Shown here in pieces: positions 27,032-39,200 of a stretch of DNA of 64,000 bases. A program made the translations under genes and the position numbers. The first letter of the stretch is position 1. Each line of letters begins with the position of its first letter. Below the pieces are notes generated by a model. It saw only the letters and a list, made by a program, of their open reading frames with translations. It was not told the origin of the DNA and did not search any database. The DNA comes from Eremophila alpestris peregrina. Its lineage: Eukaryota; Chordata; Aves; Passeriformes; Alaudidae. Location of the stretch: contig WMCF01000111.1 in assembly GCA_009792885.1 (NCBI GenBank), forward strand, positions 344,612 through 408,611. The letters are read 5' to 3'.

Positions 27032-27266
27032 GTCCCTTAGAAAGAGAGCTTGGACGGCATGCAAAGTTGTGAAATATCTGCAGACAGCACGGATGATCCT
27101 CTTAGTAGCGGCCTACGGAGCAAGCGGCAGCCTCGAATAGTCGTGATCGGCGCTGGGCTCGCGGGCCTGTCGGCAGCCAAGGCGCTCCTGGAAGGCGGCT
27201 TCACACGCGTGACGGTGCTCGAGGCGACCGACCGCATCGGGGGCCGCGTGCAGAGCGTCCAGCTCG
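27032..27266 (+). other. SMOX: SMOX exon 2 (first coding exon)
   Basis: The acceptor is a pyrimidine tract ending CCCGCAG at 27031, followed by a 27-nt leader, the ATG at 27059 and 69 codons plus one base. The donor is CTCG|GTGAGG at 27267. The exon encodes the N-terminal tail (1-25) and the FAD-binding beta-alpha-beta fold with GAGLAG, E55 and GGR. It is CpG-rich compared with the surrounding introns. Phase 1 at its 3' end matches the next exon. Confidence 0.97.
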
Positions 27267-30200
27267 GTGAGGGCAGCGCCTGCAAGGGCTGCTGGGCTCT
27301 TGTGGGACAGGGATCTTTCCTCTTCTTGTCTGTGGGAACGTAGGAAGGGGTTCCGGGGTGGTAACGAGGGATCTCTGGAGTCGTGGGCAGGTCTTGGAAC
27401 GTGGAGTTTGTTGCAAGGGTCTTGGGTAACCACAAAGGGGGGGCTTACCTGAGCTGCCAGCCATGGCAAAGAGTAAGCCCCAGAGAAAGAGAGAGAGAGA
27501 AAAAACAAGCATGAGTGTGTCTGTGTGTGTCTGTGTGTGTGTCTGTGTGTGTGAGAGAATGTCTCTATTTCTTGTTACAACACATTCTGTCTTTTTCTGT
27601 GTTGAATATTACAATTTACAATAACCAACCAGTACAAGACATGAATCCCATACAATTTACATATAGCCTATAAGAGTTAGGTAGTAGATATATTGCTACA
27701 TTACCATACCATGTTACATTTTAAACCTTAAAACCTACTTCCAAAAACTCTTTTTTCCTTCCTTGCCACGTTGCCAGGGTCTCTCTGACCCTTAGACTTT
27801 TCAGCATTCTTTACTTTCTTAGGGTATTGTTTAATCAAAGGGATTCTCTCTTGGCTGGGCTTAGCCTTTGTCTGTTCTAGTCACTCAGTAAATGGCTGCC
27901 TGGCATCTTAGATGTTGAAGTTGGTCCTAATTTCTACTCTGCTTATAGGTTTTATATTATCACAGTCTTTTTGCCAAGCATAATTATAAGTCTGCCCTGT
28001 TTCATCATCCGCAACACTTGTTCTTGCCAAGGTCTGGATGAATGATACACGGGAAACACAAGTTCGAGTTTGGACTTGGTGATTTGTTGTACCTTATCTC
28101 TTTGTGGAGAATTTACAGACCCACAAGCCCTGAGCTCTAACCAGCTGCTAGAAAAACGTGGCAAAAGTGGCTGCTACTAACTTTCCTCCAAGGTTTTTAA
28201 GCACTATTTACCCAATAAGGAGATGGCACCTGATACATTCTTGCAGGTGTCCAGAATGGAATAAGCCACTTGGAGATGTATCAAGTTTCTGAGAGTGCCT
28301 GCACCTCACAGAAATGGCTTAAAAATAATTTGCCAGACGGCTCCTTGGGTATGTTTTGTAAAGCAAAAGGTTTAATAAACTTATAAAATAATAAACAATA
28401 CAGAACAAAATAGAATCTGAGCACAGGTACTTACAAGCATTGTACCCTGCTATGACATCCTAAGGAGCCCCGAGAAGCTTTGTTCTCTGCCTTAAATACA
28501 GAATGATTTAGGTGGGGTTTTTGGCAAACTGCCCAATAGAGAATGGCTAAATTTCTGAAAGACAGGTAAAGAGACCTATCCATGCCTCCGTCTTGATATG
28601 AAGCCAATGGCTGCCAAGAGAGCAAAGAAGCTTCTAGGGCTTTTCCTTTTAAGTCTTATGGTAAAACTGAAATCCTTTTTCCTTATGTGGAAAACACCTC
28701 TTTGGTTTAAAGTTGCACTACTACAGGCACCTCTATTATTTATGTTTTTGACCCAGTTATGACCCTCAAAGGTCTGCAATGTGGGACCTTTTCCACCCAA
28801 TTACAGAAAACCACCTAAACCTATGAAGAAGGAAGAAAAAGGTGAAAAGAAGGACTCAGACAATGCCTTAAATCCTCCATCTTGGCTCACACACATTACT
28901 ATACACTAAAATCTTAAACCCAAAATTTTTCACCTTGTGAGATCACACACTTCTAATCAAACTCCACACCCACAGCTCCTGTGCTGTCACTCAATCTCAG
29001 GAGCCTGTCCAAGGCCTCAAGTCAAAGGGCCTGAGGGTCAGCACCCCTTAACATTGAAAAACCAAAATTTTCAGCTTCCAGGGTTCCAACACTGGTGGGG
29101 TTTGTGTAGCCACGAGGTCACATTCACCTTGGGAGTGGGGTTATGTGTGTGTGAGAGATTTGGGGTGTGGTGGTGTCAGGGGTGTGAATATTTAAATCCT
29201 TGGGCACCTCTTGGGGTGATTCTGTGCTGTCTCGTGCCTCAGTTCTGGCCCAGGGCTGCTCCAAACCTGTGTTTCCATGAAATGAAAGATTTGGTGATTG
29301 TTTTCTCCCCTACAGGAAGAGCTCTGTGTAACAGGTCTGTGATTGAGTAACTGTATGCAGATGGTTTCCACCCGGGTTTTCCAGCTTCACTCTTTCCCAG
29401 GAGCAGCCAGTAAATCTCCAGGCTTGTTGAAGGGCTGTTTTTCAGGGCTCAGAGCCCTTGCAAAGGGGAAGCCCCGAGCTGTTCTGTTTCACAAACAACC
29501 CCATTCATTTCCCTAGAACTAATTTACTGTGTAGGGTGCTACCTTCTGGGAATCAAGCTGCTGGAAAAACATCTTCAGTGTATCCCTTTATCCTGATTTT
29601 CAGGTTTCCTACCTCTGCAGCCTCCTTTCTTAGTGTGTATTAAAGGTGTAGACTCTGCATATTTGAATGCCAGGTCAATTTAAAAATCGCTACAGGCAAA
29701 ACTCCTGAAACAAACATTGCCTTTTGTAGCACAGGAGTCACTGAAGCTTTTCCTGGTATCCAGAAGGACATTGCTTGTCTCTTCCCTGCAGGAGCATAAA
29801 GCTCTCAGCTTTTCCTGAATTGCTTTCCTGATTTCTGTTAACTAATTCTGTTTCTGGTCCCACTCTGGATATTACCTTTGCCCTCTTGCTGCACTGCTTT
29901 CTTTTTATTTCTTAGGTGCTTACATCATTTACTGTGTTTTACTGGATAAACTCACCACAGTAAATAAACAGCAGCCTCCTGTGAACTTGCAGAAGGGAAA
30001 CCAATGGAAAGGCAGTCGGAAAAATCTGATCTCCAGGGGTTTGAGTAGGGCACTTTACATTCTGCTGAGACTTGGCATAGGGGTTAGGATGGGAAGTGTG
30101 TCCTTTACTCACAATCCGCTGTATTAAAAATATCCTCGATCATTCCTGTGAGAGGAGGGAAGTGTGAAAGAGCTGAAATCTTTGGGAGCAACAGATTATT

Positions 30201-33200
30201 CTCCCAGTGCACTTGTGAAATAGTTTTGGTGTTTTAGTACCGAGACTGATTCTCTTATCTTTGCCCACCTTTACCAGTAACTCACATATTTGCCTTTGCT
30301 GGGAATCCACCTCCTCCTCATCAACACCTCTTAATTAACAGGAGATGAGAGCAGGTGTTTCAGTCTGGAGGCAATCTCAAAGTTTGTAGATGTAACTGTT
30401 AGTTGCAGAGCAGAGGCTGCCATCCAAAGTCTAAGTCTTTTTATAGTTTTTTGAAAACTACAAACTGTCTTTTCTTATCTTCTGCAAGCTCTCAAGGTTG
30501 CCCTGTGTGGGTGTGGGCTGCAGTTCTCTGCCAAGGTGGATCTGAGTTCTGCCTCTGGCCTCTCCCCTGTCTGCAGACTTGGCTAAAGATGTGATTTAAA
30601 TTTCAGCAGAACTTATAATTAGGAAGAAATTCTTCCCTGTGAGGGTGGGGAGGCCCTGGCACTGGGTGCCCAGAGAAGCTGTGGCTGCCCCTGGATCCCT
30701 GGCAGTGTCCAAGGCCAGGTTGGACAGGGCTTGGAGCACGCTGGGGTAGTGGAAGGTGTACCTGCCCATGGCTGGGGGTGGGAATGAGATGATCTTTCAG
30801 GTCCCTTCCAAACCCCAAAGCATTCTGTGGCACTGTGGCACCTTCTCAGGGTTATATCTGAATCCTTCCCCCTCACTGAGCCACGTCTTGTAGGGGACAG
30901 TTTTTTCCCTCAAGTGCACAGGCTTGTTTCTCAGCCCAGGGGACTAATTTGGATATTCAGAGGTTTGATTCTAGCCCAGGTGAGGCAAAGGCAGAGTGTG
31001 TTTGTGCATTCTGTATTTCCTGCAGCTATTTCACAACAGAATACCCAACAAATGGCCAGGGCTGCAAAGGGAAGGCTTGGTGCACAATCTGTGTGCTTCT
31101 CTGGGTTTGTTTTTTTTTTTTTTTCTTGGTGTATGGGATGATTCATTCCAAGTAGATTAATATTGAACCTAAAATCCTTTAAGGCCCTGAAAGTAAATTG
31201 GCTGTCTCTGTTTAAAAGAATTTTATTTAATTTTACACTTTTAAATAATTAATCATTTAACTTACGCCTGGTAAGACCTGGCTTATCTGCTTGGTAGTGA
31301 TGATAGTGAGCATGAATAGGCAAGAATTAGTTTTTAATTTGTTAGTATTAGTTTAATTTGTTGGTATTTGATTATGTTCCACACAGCTAAACAGGAGAAC
31401 TCTGAACCCATCATCCCTGTCACCAAGCACTAAGGCAGCAGCAGGACCTGCTGGCAAATTGTTTTCTTTCCAAGATCAGGTGTCTCAGCAGGATTGCTGT
31501 GCAGAAGCCTGGTGCTGTATTGTAGGTTTTGAAGGGCAGTCAGCCCAGTGCTCACTGACAAAGTGAGATCCATGGAGCTTCCCTCAGAGGCAGGGCCTCA
31601 GCCAGGGAACAGCATTCCTTGGAGCTCTCACCCTTTAAACCTGACTGCAGCACAGCTCAGTGCTGCAGTGCCTCTCAGTCTGAGCATACATTTACATGTT
31701 AAACAGCAAATGATAGCTGGGAACTGCACCATCCTTCCTTCATCAAGCAGGATCCTGTTAACTACCCTGCTTAATCAGCCATTCCCACACTGCTGTGGGG
31801 ATGCTGGGAAATGCCCACCTCTGTCAGGCTTTAAACCAGCTTTGGCCTTCTGAGAATCTGTGAAAACATGGGGGGAAAACACGACCCAAGCTTATTTTTA
31901 GCACCTCCTTTCAGCTGCTGAGCATCTCTCTGTGCTCTCAGCCCAGTCTGGCAGTGCTGGATTTGGGGGGGGGGACAAAGCCCTGGTGCAAATCCTGATA
32001 ATTGTAAGGGTTGGAGAGAGTGGGTCTGACCAAACTCTTCGTGTTTTTCAAGCAGAGAGTACAGGTGATGAAAACAGAATGCTTTGGTATTTAGCCTGAC
32101 AGTGCCTCCTTTTAAAGAATCTGATATATAAATCTCCAAAGGCATAAATAATAAAATGCAGCCTATTTACTCATTTGGGGAAGGGAAATGCATCTTTTAT
32201 TGCAGTTAATCTGAGGAGCATTTGTAAATAACAACCATTTTTAGTCACAGGACAAGGTTCAATATTCAGACCACTGTTGCTATCCACATTTTCTTTCATC
32301 TTCCTGCTGGCAAAAAACCGTGGTGAGAACTGGGAACTGAGGAGGGCTGAATTTCTCCTGAAGTATCAGAGGTGTGTCACTGTGCTGGATTGCAACATCC
32401 CATCCTTCTGGCAATACCCAGAGGACCAGTTTGAAGAGTGCTGGCCTTGTGTCTGACAGAGAAAACTCCCTTAAGGGATGCTCAAACACGTGTTGTCCTT
32501 GGGCAATTCTGCTTTTGCGCATTTCATTCAGGGTTGAGCCGTGAGAAGCTTCCAGACCAGGCTTCCCTAACCAAGTTTGCTTGGCTTCCTCTCCTGCAGG
32601 GCATGCCACTTTTGAGCTGGGAGCTACGTGGATTCATGGTTCCCATGGAAACCCAGTCTATCATCTAGCAGAGGACAATGGTTTGCTCGAGGAGACCACT
32701 GACAGCGAGAGGAGCGTTGGGCGCATCAGCCTTTACTCCAAGAATGGGGTGGCTTATCACCTCACCAACAGCGGGCAGAGGATCCCGAAAGATGTGGTTG
32801 AAGAATTCAGTGATTTATACAACGAGGTTGGTGCCCAGCTCTCAGGTTTTCTGGGGATTTTTGCACCCTGAGAGTTGATGATGGAGTTCCAAGGAGAGCC
32901 GGAGGCCGTGCAGTTGTTTTGCAGAATTGCTTATTATTTTCTTATCTCTAAAAGTTCTCTCAGTCCAGTGTGATGTTCCCAGGAAGGCAGAAAAGCAGAA
33001 TCTGACCCTCCTACAATGGCACCTGAACTTTTATCATCTAAACTACGTTAACAATGTTTTTCTCTAAGTATCAATAACTCTGACCCATGTCAGACAGTGA
33101 AATCTCACCACAACCCAATCAAGAAAAGGCCACCACCTCTGCAAAGATGGAGGGGAAGAAGAAGCAGGAAAATGACAAAAGCACACCCTGATTCCTCCAT

Positions 33201-36200
33201 CTTTGCCCCATTCTATCTGTATAGTAACATCTAAAAATTCTATTTTTTCACCCTGTGAGCTAACAAAAATCATACCAATCAAACCCACGTAGTCTGCATG
33301 TCTCCTCTCAGACTTGGCAGTGTTTTCCAGGGAGTTAAATCAAAGGAATTGGTATTTTTGACTCTTTTGTCTCTGTCCCAAGACCCTTGGGGTCTCGAGC
33401 CTCCAGGGACCCCCAAAGGGGTAACCTGGTTTCCCACACCCAGCTGCTTTTTGGCAAGTGGTAGATTTGCCTGGGACACTGGGACCCCCTTGGCAGTTAG
33501 AACATTCCAGGACAAAGGTAGAAAAATGGTGATGTCTTAAATTTCTTTGGGGAAAAATAATCAACTCTAAGTTTTCTCTCATTTGCTTCACTGCACCCCA
33601 TTTGTCCCTGATGTGAGATTAACTCTCTGTGGTGAGCAAAAACAATCTTTCCACGTTTGTCATCCATTTAATCACTTCCAGCAACTATTTCTGGGGAGAT
33701 CCAGTGATTTGCTGGAGAAAGTTGCTACTTAATTAAAAGATTAGTGGAGGGATTGAATTGCTAAACAAAGCAGAAGGCAAAACCTTAGCAGCAACCAGCT
33801 AAATGTTGTATCCCTGTGACTTTTCATTGGTTATAAATACTATGAAATGTTGTGTGGTGTGCCAAAGTCAGTGCAGTGTCTTAAGAATTGTAAGTTTTTT
33901 TTGCATCAGAAGGAAAAGAACATCTTTTCTGGGAGATTCAGACCAGCATGGACTTCAGTTGAAGGTTATTTTAACTCTTTTGCTTGCCAAAGTTGATTAT
34001 AATTATTCCCCACATTTTTTTAATGTCACTTGTGAGGTACATTTAGAGGGGTCAGTGCAGACTGTCTGGCCCTCCAGGTAACATGATCTCTCAGTGGGTT
34101 GTAGAAAATGGAACAAAACATGAGTATTTTCATCAGGCTGTAGCTCTGCCTAAAACCTTCAGATTTCCATCTGACAGCAAACTTCAGTGTTTGACTCTTG
34201 GCTGAACACTCACTAGAGTCAGGTTACCCTTGCATACTTTGTTTAAAAATATGTCTGGGAGCATTAGAAAAGTCACTGTTGCCTGTAAAGAATTATCAAG
34301 AATTGGGTGGGGAGCAGAAAAGGGGAAATTTTATTTTTCATCTGAAAAGATTTTTGGCACTGTTCTGTGTTTCTGAACTGGAATTGGTGATGGGATGGCA
34401 CAAAATCATTTCAGTTCTAGAGAGGAGTAGTTGGAATTCAAAGAAATCTCGTTGTGGGAAGGATTTGTCAACCTGTGGACAACATCTTGGACAAATGCAG
34501 GTGGATATCATTCATCTGAAGAATTTTTCCTATCACTGGATTAAAAAATGAATGAGAATTTTTCCAGGCAGGAAAAAAAAGACAGGTTAGGTGTGTGTGG
34601 AGGAAGATTAACAGCAGCTGGGGCTGGAAAGAGTAAATGAAAATACTGCAGTGAGCAGCATTATTTATGTAAATGGAACGCTGCCAAACTGCATGCAGGG
34701 CTTGGTGATCTTCCTGTCTGGAAGATGATAGGAAAATCTCCAGCAAAGGGAGAGCAGACTCCAAAATGAGAAGGGAATACAAAGATGAGAGCCACTTAGC
34801 TTTGAGATAAACCCGGTAAGATAAGGGACATAACAAGGTACCAGTGTTTTAGAAATGATTAATTTGGTACATCTCCCCTTTGTTTTAAAGGGGAGAGAAA
34901 GGGGCAGCCAGTGACATGAGAGAACAGCACATTAAAAGTTAATCTTCTTTACACAACACCTAATTAGCTTATCATTGCCACAGGATATCTTTATCGCTAG
35001 GAGACAGAAAAGGCTTTCACATTTACGGCCTGTAAAAACGTCTGCAGCCACTCGTGGTGATAAAAAATATGTAAGGGACAGCTGGAGCCAAGCGGGGGAC
35101 ATCAGCCAGCCCCTTAATTGCTCTTGCTGGGAGGGGCTTTCTCATCCTTCCTCCAAAGCCTGCTGGAATTTCTTTGCAGGAGCAGCTCATGGTTTTGTTG
35201 AGCTGCTTGTCCCAGCCTCTTTGGGGTGCCAGGCTGGAGGATCTGTACTGACTGAAGACACTTGGCTGTGGTTTATTCCCTGCTGTGCCTAGGAAAAGTG
35301 GGAATTCAGGAGAGCTATGTGATCTCATAAAAATACCCAGTGAAAATGGCTGTAGGAAATACAAGTGCCCTGGAGGGAGGGCAGCCAGGAGCATGTGCAG
35401 CAGGCATGTGGCACTGGGGACATTTTCCTCTGGCTTGAAGTGCAGAGGGTGTTCCACACATGCTGAGTCTGGCAGGGGCAGTTGTGGTTTGCTTTTTTGT
35501 GGTGTCCCCCACTTCTCCAGCATTACTGTGAGAGTGGTGAGGCCCTGGCACAGGGTGCCCAGAGAAGCTGTGGCTGCCCCTGGATCCCTGGAAGTGTCCA
35601 AGGCCAGGCTGGATGTGGCTTGGATCAATTTGGTCTAATGGAAGATGTCCCTGCCCATGGCAGGGGTGTTGGAACAATACAATCCTCTATGTCCCTTCCA
35701 ATCCAAACAATTTTGTGATTCTGGGGGGATGGGGGGGAGGTTTTGCATGTTCTTTAGAGTTTATTTCATCTCTTTTTTTTTTTTTTGGCCAAAGTTGTGA
35801 TGCTTTAACTGATGGTGGTATGAATGCTGGGATGGAACAGTAGGAATTTTCAGTTCTGCATCTCTGGTTTGGTTTTTTTTGGGAGGCAGGTTTTATGATT
35901 GGTTTTGTTACAGCATTTTGAACTTGTCCAGGATAAAAAGTCACTAAATCCAGAGGTCAGGGTCTTCCCTTGTCTCATAGGAGCTTCCAGGCCTTCCTCA
36001 GGTTTTTATCAGCAATCCCACCATCGTGTCATCTCATCCCTTCAGAGGAGGCTGAGATGGCAAAGGCTGTGACGCACCCTGTCCTGAGTTAAAAAGAAAT
36101 AAACCCCCCCACAAAACAGCCAGCGAGCCATGATGGATGCAAAGCCTAATCAGGGATGTAGGACTGGCATGAGCAGTGGAAAATGTATTCCTGAATGAGC

Positions 36201-39200
36201 AGGGCTAAATTTGTCACCATTCCAAAGGCCTGCCCTCTGTGCACAGCCGGCTCGCTCCCCACGCACTCACACCCTGCCTGCCTTGCCCTGCAGCTGCTGC
36301 TGGGGCTCCAGCCTGTGCCTTCAGCCCTGCTTCTCTCTAGCCCTGGTTATCTGGTCATCTGGACACCAAATTCTAGGGAATTCAGAGTGCAGGGGGTCTC
36401 CCTTGAGTTTCACTGAGGTATGTGGAGTCTCCGAAACTGGATTTTTGCAAGGCGAGGTCTCTCTGTGCTGAATTTTCCTGGAGTGGAAGGCAGAGCACCC
36501 CTGTACCTCCAGAGCTTTGCCTCACTAATTCATCTGGAAAGTCCTTAGGCTTTTTCCAGGCACTTATCCAATCTTTTTTGGCTGGCTTCTTCTACCTCAA
36601 TACAAGTTTTGCTGCTTTTCTGTTTGCAGTAGCCTGAATTTTTAATAGCTGTAGGGATGTCTCACAGAAGCCTTTATTTGGTTACGAGGAAGCAGAGCAG
36701 TCAGACTGCTTGAGGACTGCTCATTTCTCCAGCAGAAAGTTCCTTAGGAGAGGCTGTTGCCCTGCACTGGGCTCAGTCAGGATCTGTCATGAGCTTGTGA
36801 CCAAGGTGACCTGGATTCTCCTCGTTGGAAGGAGAGCCCTGCCTTCAAGGAAAATGTCCAGTCGTGCAGAGCATCCACCTGGATTCCCAACCATGCATTG
36901 CCAGGGAAAGCACCCTGAGAGAGGACAGGACTTTTGGGATTGTCCTTCTTAGCTGTGTGAGGCTGGCACTGCTCAGGGTCATTGTCACTCCATTTGGTCA
37001 GTCTCCAGAAGGAAGGAGGCACCAGCACTGGGAGGTTCCCTAGGGTGTGATGCCCACATCATGTATTTGTAATCCCCCCACCTTCCTCTCCGTTCCTTCT
37101 AGGATAACTGGGGGAATCCTGGGGCTGGGAGAGGATTTTGGCTCTTCTTATACCACATCTGCATGACCTTCAGGAAAATTACCACAGTGGGGCCCTTGAG
37201 GGTGATGTCTGCAGCTTCAGGGTCTGTGTGTGTGTATAACTGCTCAGAAAATGTGAACAGGGACAATTTATCTCTGAGTTGTTCCTCTGTCCCTGCCGAG
37301 TCCTCATTTCCCTTTCCAGAGAGCTACTTAAATCTGATTCCCAGGTATTAGTGAAAAGTGAGAAGGAAGTGGTGAGCTGGACAGGTTAAATGCAGCTGAA
37401 AAATCACACAGTCCATCAACCAGCCTGATTTAGGAAAAGTGCCTGCTTTTATTCCACCTTTTCAGCAAGGATGTGGTCCCTAAAGAGCTGCTTCGCAGGA
37501 GCCCTCCCTTTAACAATCAGCTAATTAATGGCCTTTGTTATCTGTCAGCTTTCTCCCGTGTGCTGCAGCAGCTTCTGGGGGAGGGATGCAGCCAAAGAGT
37601 GACAACGTTTTCCATGCTCCTCACCCACACCCCGTGCTGGGCTTCCTGCCATCCCCAATTAGGCTCCAGTGCCTCGCCTTGCAGTTATCATGGCAAGCAG
37701 GACCAAAGGGCCACCGAGAGTCACCGTTCCCTCCCCTGCCTCTATTGCACTGACAGATGTCTGGCCTGGGAACAGCACAGCCCTATCTCCATCGGGGCTT
37801 TTCACTGCACTGGGATTAAGTCACAGCATTTTTTAAGCCAAGTGAGAAAAAGACAATGCTGGGCATCGTCAGCGGCGCTGACAGGAAGGAGTGTGGATGG
37901 GGATGTGCTTTCCTGACCTCCTTCAGTGCGGAGAAACTTCTTTATTTAGCTTTGTTCTTCCTAAGAAATTGCCTTTTCCTGTGGTGGAGGAGCACGTAGG
38001 TAGTAAATAAACACGTGGAGGAGGAAGCCTGTAGGTAACAGAGGGGACATTCTCTGGATGCTGGAATCCACGTTCCCTGGTTGTGGGGTGCCCCAAAGCT
38101 GGTCAGGAAGAAGACAGAAGATGGAAGCTGAAGTGAAGCTGTTTTAGGACTATGTATATTCAATTAACCCCTTCTGTCTTGCAGACCCAGGGAGCTGGGG
38201 TTGTTCAGCATGGAGAAAAGAGGGCTCCAAGGAGACCTTCCAGCACCTTTCAGTGCCTGAAGGGGCTCCAAGAGAGCTGGAGAGGGACTGGGGACAAGGG
38301 ATGGAGTGACAGGACACAGGGAATGGCTTCCCAATGACAGAGGACAGGGTTAGATGGGATATTGGGAAGGAATTCCTTCCTGTGAGGGTAGTGAGGTCCT
38401 GGCACAAGTTGCCCATGGAAGCTGTGGCTGCCCCTGGATCCCTGGAAGTGTCCAAGGCCAGGTTGGACAGGGCTTGGAGCAGCCTGGGATAGTGGAAGGT
38501 GTCCCTGACTGGATGGGCTTTAAGGTCCCTTCCAACCCAAACCATTCTATGATGCTGTGAATTCCCTGGAGGTGTATAAACCTTCAGAATGAGGGAAGGA
38601 AAACTTCTTAGGATGAATGGTTACTTGAGATGTCCTCTGTCTTTTACTTCTGTCTTTTCAGACTGGCTTCCTGGGCCACTTGTTCTGTCCCAGCCCAGGG
38701 GAGCTTTAGAGTGAGAAATGTTTAAGTCATCCTGCTGGGATGTGAGATTTCCAGGGCTAAGAGATGGGGGTTGATGCAGTCTGTCCTTTGGTTTTGCTCC
38801 CTGCTTGAATCAGCTGTGTGATAATAGAAAAGCAAAGGTTGTCTGGGCTGTCTGTGGTGTAGCTCTCCTTGCTGCTGGACATGGTGCTCTGGTTGGGCTG
38901 CAGGGAGATTTTGAAGGCTTAACTAGAAAATCAGCAGAATCTTTCAGGTCATTCCTGTTGTTACCTTTCCCCAGGTTCTTTGAGGGGAAGCCCATTTCTA
39001 CTCTGCAGGAACCCTGCTGCTGAAATGCTGAAATGATTGTAGGAGATTGGGTTTTCAGATATTACAAGTGCCTGTTCCCAGTGATCCCAGTGGTGGTCCC
39101 ACAGGAATGACAATGCTTTCCCCATCTGGGGAAGGAAAGCACGGATAATTCCAACTCCAGACAGCACAATTCTGCTCCTGCTTCATTGGAAATCTACCTT

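Larger units (their letters stand above)
27267..32599 (+). other. SMOX: SMOX intron 2
   Basis: The 5.3 kb intron begins with about 1.7 kb of LTR-derived sequence (27409-29091), including a (TG)n microsatellite. A CR1 copy lies at 30613-30832. The remainder is unique AT-moderate sequence with a T run at 31108 and a G run near 31966. No coding exon is visible. Confidence 0.65.

Noticed and set aside
27050..27058. TTG three codons before the SMOX ATG as the start
   Set aside because: Vertebrate initiation at TTG is not expected, and the ATG gives the MQSCE N-terminus of the SMOX family.
27444..27512. Minus-strand ORF starting MLVFSLSLFLWGLLFAMAG, resembling a signal peptide before a GGTAAG donor
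   Set aside because: The hydrophobic run comes from the (CT)n repeat within the candidate LTR, and no downstream exon with a recognisable domain follows on the minus strand.
35023..35628. 201-codon minus-strand ORF
   Set aside because: Its N-terminal part is antisense CR1 and the rest has no recognisable family features.
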